A program made the translations under genes and the position numbers. A stretch of 28,136 bases of DNA from Reticulitermes lucifugus (lineage: Eukaryota > Arthropoda > Insecta > Blattodea > Rhinotermitidae), in NCBI GenBank assembly GCA_026260175.1, contig JAKCWW010000464.1:31356-59491 (forward strand). Direction: 5' to 3'. Under the pieces are notes generated by a model. The model made no database searches, was not told the origin of the DNA, and worked only from the letters and a program-made list of their open reading frames with translations. Positions 19,990-28,136 of the stretch are shown here, piece after piece; within the stretch, counting starts at the first letter, position 1, and each line of letters starts with the position of its first letter.

Positions 19990-20251
19990 TTTTTTTTTCA
20001 TGTCACGACAGCCCATAGTAGGCCAGAGCCTCCTAGTTGTCGATGCTTCACGATCACACTCAGACACACCACACTTGGTAGGACTTCTCTGGGCGAGTTA
20101 TCAGCCCGACCCGGGGACGTCTATCTGACAAAAAAAAAACAACACTCACAAGAGACAGACGTCCATGCCTCCTGCGGGATTCTAACCCGCAATCCCAGTA
20201 AGCGAGCGGCCGCAGACCCACGCCTTAGACCATGCGGCCAAAGCGATCGGC
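19990..20251 (-). mobile_element. tRNA-derived SINE (family B), reverse strand
   Basis: Read on the minus strand, the head carries the A box TGGTCTAAGGCG (complement at 20221-20232) and a strong B box GGGTTAGAATCCC (complement at 20176-20188). The body includes GGCATGGACGTCTGTCTCTT and GTGTCTGAGTGTGATCGTG. It ends in a poly-A tail that appears as T9 at 19990-19998. The tRNA-like part resembles a long-variable-arm (Leu-type) tRNA, but this is not an intact tRNA gene because sequence continues without a terminator. No target duplication was found. Its tail abuts the MITE end. Confidence 0.8.
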
Positions 20252-21540
20252 AACTGCTAAGTACTGTTTTGATTAATTTCAGGCTTCAGAAGTGAAACTA
20301 AACTGGTAATAATCTATATTCTTACCTTAAGTCTATATCGTTCTTTTCATTTCATTCAGACGATTAGTAAGCAACTCGTAAGGTGATGACCTTTAAAATG
20401 GTCCGATCTAAACTAATAAGAAAAGGATTCGACAGAATTTGAGGCATTTTCACCATACGCATGTTGAGCGAAATTGTTCGGGCAGTTAGGACGCTGTTGA
20501 TGTAATGGTAGATGAACAGACACAAAAAATATTTGATTTTGCCGAACAGGTTGGTGTAGGTGTACATGCATTTGGAAAGTGCCTGGTTTAAATGTCGGTT
20601 GTAACACCGGCAATGCCAATTGAGGTGATTCGTGAGTTTCCTCATTCCCTTCAGTCAAATGCTGGAATTGTACCTCAATTACTCCGCAAACCTCCTAAAA
20701 ATAATTTCCAATTCTATCATTCACCAGTCACTCAATCATTCGACACTATACAGACTCACACATTCATGACGTCTTGAAATAAACCATAAATGAAAAAGGA
20801 TTAAATTTAAAACTTTGTAACCACTCCTAGAGAGCAGGAGATTTGTCCCGTTTAATTTAATCAGTGTCCTAGATAAATATGATCTAATTTAACATCATCT
20901 TCCTACCCACTTTATTGGACCTTCCGTGAAATAACTGAAATTACATTATGTATTTCCTGTTTCACCCATTCAAACTCCATGGCAAGCTCACCCATAAAAT
21001 AGACTTGAACTCCTTTTTCTTCTTCTTCTAGTGTATCTGTCAGCCACCACTAACTCTTGAAAGGTTTCGCTAAGCAGCTTGTTCACTTAACGGGCGCCAG
21101 CATCATTCGGGGGTCCTTATAAATACGAGTACAAGACACTTGTCTTCTTTTCCATTGATTTCTCTTTGTAGAGTATGAAGCCCGGAAGCTATCCGTTATA
21201 TGTAATATCAGCGAACTCTGACTGAGGTTGCTGGCTGATTAATGGGGAGGAACATCTGTTGCCCCCGTGGCATAGCGGGACGAATTGCTCGAGAGTGTTC
21301 GCTTGTGCGATTAATCACATGGCACCATTGTTTCTCGGCAATGATGTAATTGATTATAAGGTTGACAATAGACAGGGTTGGCTTTGCCCCCGTCGTGTGT
21401 GGCAACAAACCCTTTCCCATTTCCTCCTAAGCCCCCTCCCACCTCCCTCAACAGTAACAGCAATCACAATTGTAAAATTCCATGGAAGAATGACATAAAT
21501 GACAAATTCTCTAAATTTTATAATTTTGAAAAAATCTATG
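20252..21540. other. Unassigned sequence
   Basis: Short open frames at 20364-20777 and 21208-21498 have no recognised motif. GTGGCATAGCGGGACGAA near 21268 looks like a tRNA A box, but no B box follows at the right spacing. Confidence 0.4.
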
Positions 21541-21547
21541 TGCAGAA

Positions 21548-21680
21548 CTAACGACTGTTACGCTTGGTTAGCTCTTCTGCTTTGTATACGAGAGATCACG
21601 GGTTGAAATCTCGGTCTGGAGACCGCCTGTCCTGACTGAGACATTCATGGTTTTCCTCAGTCCTTCCAGACAACTACGGA
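21548..21680 (+). mobile_element. tRNA-derived SINE-like copy (family C)
   Basis: A-box-like TTGGTTAGCTCTTCTGC and B box GGGTTGAAATCTC lie 30-40 bases apart. They are followed by CCTGACTGAGACATTCATGG and TTTTCCTCAGTCCTTCC, shared with the minus-strand copy near 4950-5085. The element points toward the 3' end of the adjoining LINE fragment, so the two insertions meet tail to tail. Confidence 0.6.
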
Positions 21681-21684
21681 GGCA

Positions 21685-22735
21685 GTAGAATGGAATAGAA
21701 TAGATAATGGGTTCGAGCCCTTTCGGTACCGATGCACGTATGTCTTTGACATCGCCTTTGTGCCCCATAAGCTGAAATCCAGGTAATGGGAGCCCTACCC
21801 CTTTAATAAAGTTACAGATTTCCCCCAGACTTAGATTTCTGACATCCTCAGGGTCCAAGAAAAGGAACACAAAGCTGCACACTCACACAAAACATGAGCT
21901 GAGGTCTCCTCCTGTGCGCCACACCTCGTACACAAGGGACTGTCAATCAGACTCATTATGTAGAAATGTCTTCTCTGGGTGTTATGTCTAGTAAGAAGGC
22001 CAGTAACTACCCTGGATTACAACCTATTAAAGGACAGTAGCTTAGTCTTAGCAGCAGGACTAGTGCCCGAGATCATTTCTCGAGCCTGTCTCTGTGTGCT
22101 GGTAAGACCCTGTCAGTGTCATATGCTGGTTAAAGAGCCAACACTTCCTCTGTCTAATGTTCTGCCTCGAGAACCCCGGGGCCGGCTTTAGTCCAACAAA
22201 CTGGGGAACAAAACTCTCCCTTGCGAGCTCATGGGCAGTTTTATTTGCACGTATTCCAGAATGTCCGGGGACCCAAAATAATCCCACAGAATGGTGGGTA
22301 GAAATGGCATTCAACGCCCTTTGGCACTGCCGTACCATTGGGGACGTTGTTTTAGCAGCCTGAAGACGGTTTAAAGCTGCTTGACTATCAGAGCAAATAC
22401 TAATATATTTCTCTGATCTAACATTCGTTTGAATTTCGTGAACACAGGCCAAGATAGCACATATATCGGCCTTGAAAACTGTTGCATATCTTCCTAGACA
22501 GATACGGAGCCTCCTACCCAACGATTGCCCATAGACTCCGGCCCCAGTCACAGAGGAGCCCTTTAACTACAGGAGGAGACCCAGGTCCCCTTGTCCACTC
22601 TTCTCTAGTTAACATAATAACCCTATACTTGGGTTCAAAGTTGTATGCTTACCTCATCATATCGTTCCCCATGCTAAATATGGGATCCGACTTTTGAAGC
22701 CGCACTCCTGAGACAGAAGGCCTACACGCTATTAA
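21685..22735 (-). pseudogene. 5'-truncated, decayed LINE ORF2 with RNase H domain
   Basis: Minus strand, 5' to 3': a post-RT stretch (SDPIFSMGNDMM, then TREEWTRGPGSPPVVKGLL) near 22700-22560; the RNase H domain in an open frame at 22551-22060; a C-terminal tail (SFNRL*SRVVTGLLTRHNTQ, then a CTRCGAQEETSAHVLCEC Cys-His motif); and FLDPEDVRNLSLGEICNFIK near 21865-21800. RNase H removes template RNA in the I/R1/LOA-like LINE groups. Here the frame breaks before the domain where FTDGS should stand. The AEx position is Asp29, SDSQ Asp55 is kept, and the last catalytic Asp is His107. A stop also interrupts the C-terminal part. The RT proper is missing, so this is a dead fragment. Matches are from memory of cockroach/termite LINEs. 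Confidence 0.85.
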
Positions 22736-23200
22736 GCAGCGACTTCTTCCTTCCTTAAACCTCCCAATTAATTCAACTCTGTAGGGCTCTGACGATGGTG
22801 TATGACTCACTGGCACGATTTTCCTTTTTTGACTTTGTCCATCGTCTAATTTTTAATGAAACACGACCTTTTGGAAGCCGGCTGTGCTTCCGTCTTCAGG
22901 AAAAGAAGTGCCTAACGTGGTGGACCCCATAGAACGAGCTATTCTCAGTCATTGGGCACTATAGAACAGTAAACTTACTAAGATATGCACATGAGAACAG
23001 ATCTAGTCCAAGGGTAGTAACAGAAAATTGGCTACTAAAAAGTTAAACATTAATACTTAAAAATAAAATCTGGATCAATTCACAAATTAAAACCACAAAA
23101 CGAGGCATGAACTTAGTCTGAACAGACTACAGACCCAACACAAAAAATCACAACACTCATATTTAAAATTCTTAGCACCACTATCAATAATTGTTATTTA
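22736..23200 (-). mobile_element. Penelope-like element terminal fragment (inferred)
   Basis: On the minus strand this A/T-rich stretch leads into CCTGAAGACGGAAGCACAGC and then CGTGTTTCATTAAAAATT and a GGACAAAGTCAAAAAAGGAA segment. The CTGAAGA, GGAAGC/GCTTCC hairpin and near-GAAA order is typical of the hammerhead-bearing terminal repeats of Penelope-like retroelements. No reverse transcriptase or GIY-YIG coding sequence is recognisable. The left edge meets the LINE fragment at about 22735; the right edge is undefined. Confidence 0.5.
22860..22902 (-). ncRNA. Hammerhead-ribozyme-like motif, probably inactive
   Basis: Minus strand: conserved-box-like CTGAAGA, stem II GGAAGC with GCTTCC closing an ACAGCCG-type loop, then AAAAGG where an active core would have GAAA. 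The core change suggests loss of activity. Stem III and the cleavage triplet cannot be placed confidently by eye. Confidence 0.45.
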
Positions 23201-23547
23201 TTAATCATCCATTAATCAATCTTTCATTCGTTGCTATATGATCTGAAACTAGAAGGTTTGGTAACCGTCTGAAACTTGAGTTTCTTCTAAAATTAAGGCC
23301 TGTATAACAATTCGATTTCTACATCTTGAAACGCGTATATTGATGAATCCAGAAACAGAGTAAAGAAGTCTTTAGGTTTCACAAATCGCGGTCAATATTC
23401 TGAACACCAGAGCGAATACTTAACTTCTGGAGGACTTTACTCCATTAACGTATTACTTTCACAATACAACAGATACTGATTATGTTAAACTTTATCTCAA
23501 AATTATATTCAACAAGACAGGAAATGTATGGAGAGCGAAACACTCTT
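23201..23547. other. Unassigned sequence
   Basis: AT-rich sequence between the Penelope-like fragment and TIR element 3. Nothing recognised. Confidence 0.4.
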
Positions 23548-23589
23548 GGCTTGTTCGCGTAACCGTGGAAAGCAAGGAATATTTTTAAC

Positions 23590-24145
23590 CAAGGTATCCA
23601 TTGTAGGAAAGGTGTCTTTAGTAAACACAGAAGCATTTTTAAACTTGGTAAACATATTAAACATGGTAACCAGAAAATCAATGACAAAGTTAGTAACCAT
23701 GGTACCACTGTGAGAGTGGTAACTATACCAAGTGTAGGAACACTGGTAGACTTGGTTAGCAAGGTAAAACTGGGAGAAAATGTAACCGTACGAACTCTAG
23801 TAAGGTTGGTAAATTTGGTACGCAAGGTAATCACTGTAGGAAAAGTAACCATATCAAGTACATGGACATTGGTGACCTCGGTAAGCAAGGTAACACTGGG
23901 AGAAAATATAATTATACGAACCATAGGAAGGATGGTAATTTTTGTAACCAAGTTAACCATGTTAACAAAGGTAACACTACCAACCTTAGGGATATTGGCA
24001 ACCTTGTAAAGAATGTAAACTTGCTAACCAGAAAGTCAATGGTAACTTTAGTAACCAAGGTAAACATGGTAATAGAATTAACCATAGGAAACGTAGCAGC
24101 TTTGGCATCTTCAGTAACTAAGGTAACTGTCGTAGGTAATTTTAT
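23590..24145 (+). repeat. 63-bp minisatellite with 126-bp higher-order period
   Basis: Consecutive 63-base units begin at about 23750, 23813, 23876 and 23939. The first and third (AAGGTAAAACTGGGAGAAAA and AAGGTAACACTGGGAGAAAA) resemble each other more than either resembles the second, giving a 126-bp period. The GGTAAC / GGTAAAC word recurs throughout, and the outer units are more degraded. As 63 is a multiple of three, frames stay open on both strands (23710-24009 plus, 23445-23960 minus) with a 21-residue period, for example V-S-K-V-x-L-G-E-N. I regard these as repeat artefacts. Confidence 0.85.
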
Positions 24146-24279
24146 TTAGGTTCATCCGACAAATGTACACATTTATTTTCTATTATTCAATACATACATT
24201 TCATTGAAGATGGTCCAACATGTTTATGTATTGAATAATAGAAAATAAAAGTGTACCTTTGTCGGATGAACATAAATAA
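24141..24279. mobile_element. Near-perfect hairpin MITE nested in TIR element 3
   Basis: Arms of about 55 bases (24142-24197 and 24225-24279) differ at about three positions; both contain GTTCATCCGACAAA and TTTATTTTCTATTATTCAAT. The loop of about 27 bases holds ATTGAAGATGGTCCAACATG, a phrase like the start of a Penelope-type hammerhead. The arms are much better preserved than the host element, which implies a later insertion or a structure kept by hairpin-templated repair. Confidence 0.85.
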
Positions 24280-24558
24280 TCTAAAAATGTACGGTACGAA
24301 TAACAAAATTTGTCGTGGGTAGTAAGTAAATTTGTTACAAATATACCTAGGTAGTCATGTAAAGTGTCTGTGATTGTTGTCAGATTTTTACTAAATTTGT
24401 AATGTGTTAAAAAGTTATAGAGAAAAGCCCTAATTTCTGTTTTCACTTGAATCCGTCAGATGTTTCATATGGACAGGCAGACGGACTGACGGTTGCGATG
24501 AAGCTAGTAATAGCTTTTCGCAATTAATCGCTTTTCGCAATCGCTTTACGACAGCGCC

Positions 24559-25819
24559 ATAAGCTCTGAACTACAGTACAGTGGCATAGAAACGGCGTCA
24601 TTTCGGTATTTACAAATTAAAATATCACTGAATACGATTTCTCGTCTACTAAGTGATATACTACACTCTTGTTTAAACCGTTCAAATATTTGCCGGATAC
24701 GAAAACAAACCGTTTACTTAAATTTTCCTGCTTTGTTGAATGACCCCCTTTAATCCCTATGGATATTGTAACTTGTGAACTTTAATAGATTGGAATGGGC
24801 AATTGACGGTGGTAGGAAATACAGCAGCATTAGCAGGGTGCGGCGTGGTTTGATTCCGTTGGGTTCCAATATCATAGTTTCATGAACTACATTATAACGT
24901 ATATTGCCCATAACATAGGCTATCATACGGACCCCTCGGTCTATTGTTTACTGTTATCGCGAGTTGCTTACTATCGATAAACTACATGCCTGTGAACTAA
25001 GGAAGGAGAGGAATAATCAGGTTTGCAATTTCAGTGAAGCTAAATACAATGGAATTCAGGAGATATCCGAAGAAATAATATTGTATGAAACGTTATTCCA
25101 ATTTTTGTTAGAAATTTCTTAATGTCAAACTTATTGCTAGCACTCCCTTATCTAGGATAAAGGATTTTCTTGTCTTTCGAAAGAGAGCCACATGTATTTT
25201 CAAAACAACTTCTCGAATTTAGAAGCTAAAAGAGCAGTTTTTCAGTAAATAAAGTGTGTAACAGCTAATTCATTAGCATATTATTATTTGATATTCGGGG
25301 TACCGCCCTTCGATTTATTGCAGGACAGAGTGTTCTTAACTTCTGGTATGTTCAGCCTTTCAGTAAAGATCTGGAACCTTTCACCTTCCAAGCCACCATC
25401 ATCTTTAAACTAGATGATTTAACAAAAGGTTAATAACATAAATTAATTAAAGTTGTATTTCTGTTTTCTGGGTTTATCCGAGTCGTGTGTTGGACTTGTT
25501 CCAGTATTTCGGTGTACACTGCAATCGTCATCCCCAGGGTGAGTAATTCGGCGTGTGAGTGTGGTGCGTGTCATAAATAGCTTCAGTAGTACAAACAAGG
25601 ATCATCGTTCTCATGCAACTGCAAATACTTTTAATTCTCACATTTTATTTTGTTCCTAACGTCAAATACTTTGCATAATACAACAGGAAATTCCTGTTTC
25701 TCTGTTTGTGTATTTCCTCTCTTGAACAACCGTATGTGTTTCTAACATATTTTATATCGGATTCAGATCTATGTCTACATATTAAGAGTTTAGTGAAACG
25801 AAAAGAAATGAAAATTACA
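24559..25819. other. Unassigned sequence
   Basis: No gene or repeat recognised. AT-rich with scattered short frames, including a minus-strand frame at 25645-26019 that overlaps the start of the LINE and is a shadow. Confidence 0.4.
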
Positions 25820-25824
25820 CAATA

Positions 25825-27215
25825 ATAATAGACCGACAGAGGAATACAAGAACTTGAACAAGGGAAAAACATAGAAGTACCTAGGAACTGAGGAAAGTGA
25901 ACGTATACAACATCGACAAATGAAAGAAAGACTGAAAAGGGAATACACTGGGAGATTAAGAATGATAGTGACATCGGAGTTGAATGCCAAGAATAAAATT
26001 GCAACAGCAATTGGATCATTAGCCGACCCAGAATTAAGGTACAGTTTTGGTGTAATTTATTGGAGTGCAGAAAGCACTACAAAAATTGACAGGAAGACTA
26101 GACGGATACTAAAATTACATAAAATGCATTACCCAAAAGCTGACATAGATAGGCTGTCTTTAGAAAGGAAAGAAAAAGAAAGAGGCTTCTTACAAATTTA
26201 AGCGCCTCACAGAGCAGGGGTAATCAGTATTGCATAATATCTTAACACAATATACAAAGAAGACCAATTAGGAAACAAGATTAAAATCCACGAAAGAAAA
26301 ATCAACCAAATATGAATTCAACAATTAAAATAGCAGCAAAGTTTGGAGAACAATCCAAATAGTGAATTCAGTGACACAAATAGGGAAGGCACACAAGGTA
26401 CGGAAGCAAGATTAGGAGAGTCCTTAAATTAAAAACGGGAAAGCAAACTAATACGTAGTACATGGCCAGTACATTATTAGAAGCACTCGTATAAGTAGAC
26501 AGCTTATTAGTGAAGAAGACACGTTCCTGTGGCTCTTGAGGGGAGTTCTGAAGGCAAAAATTGAAAGTGAAATAATCGCAGCACAAAGCAGGCGTTACAA
26601 ATCAAATATCATGCAAAATACATATTGAAGACAGAAACAGATAAAAAATGCAGACTATGTCAACAGTATGACGAGACCATAGACCACATTATATCAGCAT
26701 GCGCAGTGTTTGCAAACGAAAGGCGACATGATAGAGCGTGTGCTCGACTATACTTTAATTTATGTAATGAGTAAGGGTCAAACTGGATAAGGAACACTGG
26801 TATGAACATATTCCCAAATCAGTAGAAACAGGTCATGAAAATAATGTAGTCATATTATTCAAGAAATAAGTGAAAACTGATAGAAGCGTCCTTAGCATTA
26901 TAATGGTCATCGTAATCCGTGATAATGAGAAAGTATCATATATATTAATAGACACTGCATTTTCAGGAGATATAAATGTGATAAAGAAAGAAGCCGAAAC
27001 CCTTTTAAGATATACAGCTTTGCAATAGAATACACCGCATGTGGAATGTAAAAATAAAAATGTACCAGTAACAACAGCGGCAACTGGAACCATCTGAACA
27101 TCATTCAGAAAATATCTGAACAAATTACCTGGAAAGCACGACATAAGGCAACTACAGAAAACAGCCACACTGGGCACTGCGCACATGCTTTCGAAAAGTA
27201 CCAACGTAAAAGTAC
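25825..27215 (+). pseudogene. Decayed R2-like LINE ORF (thumb, zinc knuckle, former endonuclease)
   Basis: The first peptide, GIQELEQGK, shifts frame near 25862 into KYLGTEESERIQHRQ and the long frame at 25920-26201 (ERLKREYTGRLRMIV, LNAKNKIA, LRYSFGVIYW), the post-palm thumb region of a LINE reverse transcriptase. Stops riddle 26201-26590. A zinc knuckle CRLCQQYDETIDHIISAC (CX2CX8HX4C, 26649-26702) is intact, followed by RRHDRACARLYFNLC. Further on, VIRDNEKVSYILIDTAFSGD lies where R2-type elements carry a PD-(D/E)xK endonuclease. From family memory the expected K/R-P-D is here M-V. The end reads RKYLNKLPGKHDIRQLQKTA. The RT catalytic core is absent (5' truncation), so it is non-functional. 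Assignment to the R2/restriction-like-endonuclease group is by recall, not search. Confidence 0.82.
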
Positions 27216-27425
27216 AAAACGCTTGTCGTGGGAAATAACATTGCATGTGCCGTAAATTGTAAACACAGAACAGCTGTAACATTATGTACCTTAGAAACGT
27301 GGTTTTTTCAGGTGCATAATAGTGAATACTCAGCATGAAGGTGATGACAAATATTACAACAATTTGTGAGCAGACTAGAATGTAGACTAATAGAAATAAC
27401 AATAACAACACCGTTGAATAAAGTA
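27216..27425 (+). mobile_element. 3' UTR and A-rich tail of the R2-like LINE
   Basis: Sequence after the ORF remnant continues into an AATAACAATAACAACACC run and GAATAAAGTAAAAC, a usual position for a LINE tail. The 192-codon minus-strand frame at 26833-27411 is an antisense shadow of this element, not a membrane protein gene. Confidence 0.6.
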
Positions 27426-28057
27426 AAACAATTTACTGCCTTCGGCACAACTTTCCTTTAATTCAGTTGGATACTGGGAACACAATTAGTAAATACTTCT
27501 CTTCATAATTTTACTCTACTCGTATTTATCATCATTAGTATGTGTCTGTAGCTGATTAACAACTTAGCACCTGAATTATTCCAAAATACTCCTTCTGAAG
27601 GGTAATTACCCGCAGGTTAGGAGCCACTGGTTTATATCCAAGACCGACGAAGATACACGAGTACATAATAACTCTGCTTCTGGTTCCAACAGCCCCAGAT
27701 TTACGATCTGTGTTATATGACTCGATGTCGTCACAGATTCTCAAAATGCTAAACGGGTAAGGGTTGAGCAGGCTGACATTTACATATGACGTACATCATA
27801 CCCATCTCATATTTCGGTTAACTAGGAATATTTCAAACTTCCCAGTAGGCTTAGTAGTTAAACTCTCAATCCGTAATCCGTATTCAGTTTTCGTTCTCCG
27901 TGAATTACTCCTTCTGTTGCATTTATGAATTTTAAAATAATTTTACCGTTTTGAAAGTCAAATCACAGAGTACTGTAAGTGCTACGTGGTATTCTATATA
28001 ATATTCTCATAGTAGTTGAAACAATATGTAGGAATTAATGTCCTGTATGTGTTATTT
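27426..28057. other. Unassigned sequence
   Basis: No gene, RNA or repeat recognised. Confidence 0.4.
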
Positions 28058-28136
28058 AGAGATGTCGTTGCAGATGCTCAGGATAGGGACAGGTGGCGGG
28101 CTCTTGTGAGTGCGGTAATGAACCTTCGGGTTCCAT
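28058..28136 (+). pseudogene. C-terminal end of a LINE-like ORF, cut by window edge
   Basis: Reads D-V-V-A-D-A-Q-D-R-D-R-W-R-A-L-V-S-A-V-M-N-L-R-V-P in one open frame to the last base. The DRDRWRAxVxxxMNLRVP phrase is, from memory, the recurrent C-terminus of predicted endonuclease/reverse-transcriptase ORFs in cockroach genomes. Upstream of about 28040 the match is lost, so this is a short 5'-truncated copy. The sequence expected just after it resembles what begins the window at position 1. Confidence 0.55.

Larger units (their letters stand above)
23548..24558 (+). mobile_element. Non-autonomous TIR element, copy 3 of family, with satellite core
   Basis: The left end GGCTTGTTCGCGTAACC is a worn form of the GGCGCGTTCGCGTAAC terminus. 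The right end, complemented, reads GGCGCTGTCGTAAAGCGATT. The conserved module is present at about 24350-24510 (TCATGTAAAGTGTCTG, TTGTCAGATTTTTACT, a GACA-like run, GATGAAGCTAGTAATAG). Between the left end and that module lie a 63-bp minisatellite and a nested hairpin, absent from the other two copies. It is more diverged than copies 1 and 2, and no target duplication was found. Confidence 0.65.

Noticed and set aside
20170-20251. Candidate tRNA-Leu gene on the minus strand
   Set aside because: Good internal promoter boxes, but it is fused to a SINE body with a poly-A tail.
21262-21330. A-box-like GTGGCATAGCGGGACGAA
   Set aside because: No B box at proper spacing and no repeat partner in the window.
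23445-24149. Long ORFs on both strands with a 21-residue period (possible repeat protein)
   Set aside because: The period equals the 63-bp DNA repeat and frames are open on both strands, as expected of an in-phase minisatellite. No signal peptide or flanking exon supports a protein.
26833-27411. 192-codon minus-strand ORF that looks like a multi-pass membrane protein
   Set aside because: It is antisense to the zinc-knuckle and endonuclease region of the R2-like LINE. The hydrophobicity comes from the complement of Lys/Asn/Ile codons.
1-28136. CRISPR array, bacterial operon or phage-like gene cluster
   Set aside because: No spaced direct repeats of the right form, no ribosome-binding-site-led ORF runs; content is eukaryotic repeats.

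Overview
The window looks like repeat-rich arthropod nuclear DNA, most likely from an insect of the cockroach/termite group. It is AT-rich, has no bacterial-style operons, and is dominated by decayed retroelements, tRNA-derived SINEs, small DNA transposons and microsatellites. The lineage guess rests on remembered similarity of the SINE and LINE peptides to cockroach/termite repeats. No database search was possible. I recognise no host protein-coding gene, rRNA or intact tRNA gene, so this is probably an intergenic stretch or a large intron.

Layout. 1-270: a LINE-like 3' end with GTTA microsatellites. 1.2-5.1 kb: an AT-rich palindromic array, two minus-strand SINE-like copies and a weak third. 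6.6-8.4 kb: two copies of a tRNA-derived SINE, each with a visible target-site duplication, with a 145-bp foldback between them. 9.4-9.65 kb: a pogo/Tigger-like MITE. 11.1-12.5 kb: a compound trinucleotide microsatellite followed by the first of three related terminal-inverted-repeat (TIR) elements. 13.7-14.2 kb: a CG/TG microsatellite and a repeat motif. 16.55-17.2 kb: the second TIR element, inverted, whose (AC)n core contains an assembly gap of 50 N. 18.5-18.9 kb: a long polypurine tract. 19.8-20.25 kb: a second pogo-like MITE directly abutted by a minus-strand SINE. 21.5-23.2 kb: a SINE, then on the minus strand a 5'-truncated LINE carrying a dead RNase H domain, then a Penelope-like segment with a hammerhead-like motif. 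23.55-24.56 kb: the third TIR element, filled by a 63-bp minisatellite and a nested near-perfect hairpin. 25.8-27.4 kb: a decayed R2-like LINE (thumb, zinc knuckle, former endonuclease). 28.06 kb to the end: the C-terminal coding end of another LINE-like ORF.

Nothing here forms a working pathway; every recognisable coding sequence is broken. The most unusual structure is the TIR family. Its ends are shared by three copies while the interior differs: (GT)n in one, mostly unique sequence in another, a 63/126-bp minisatellite plus a hairpin in the third. I found no convincing new gene system.
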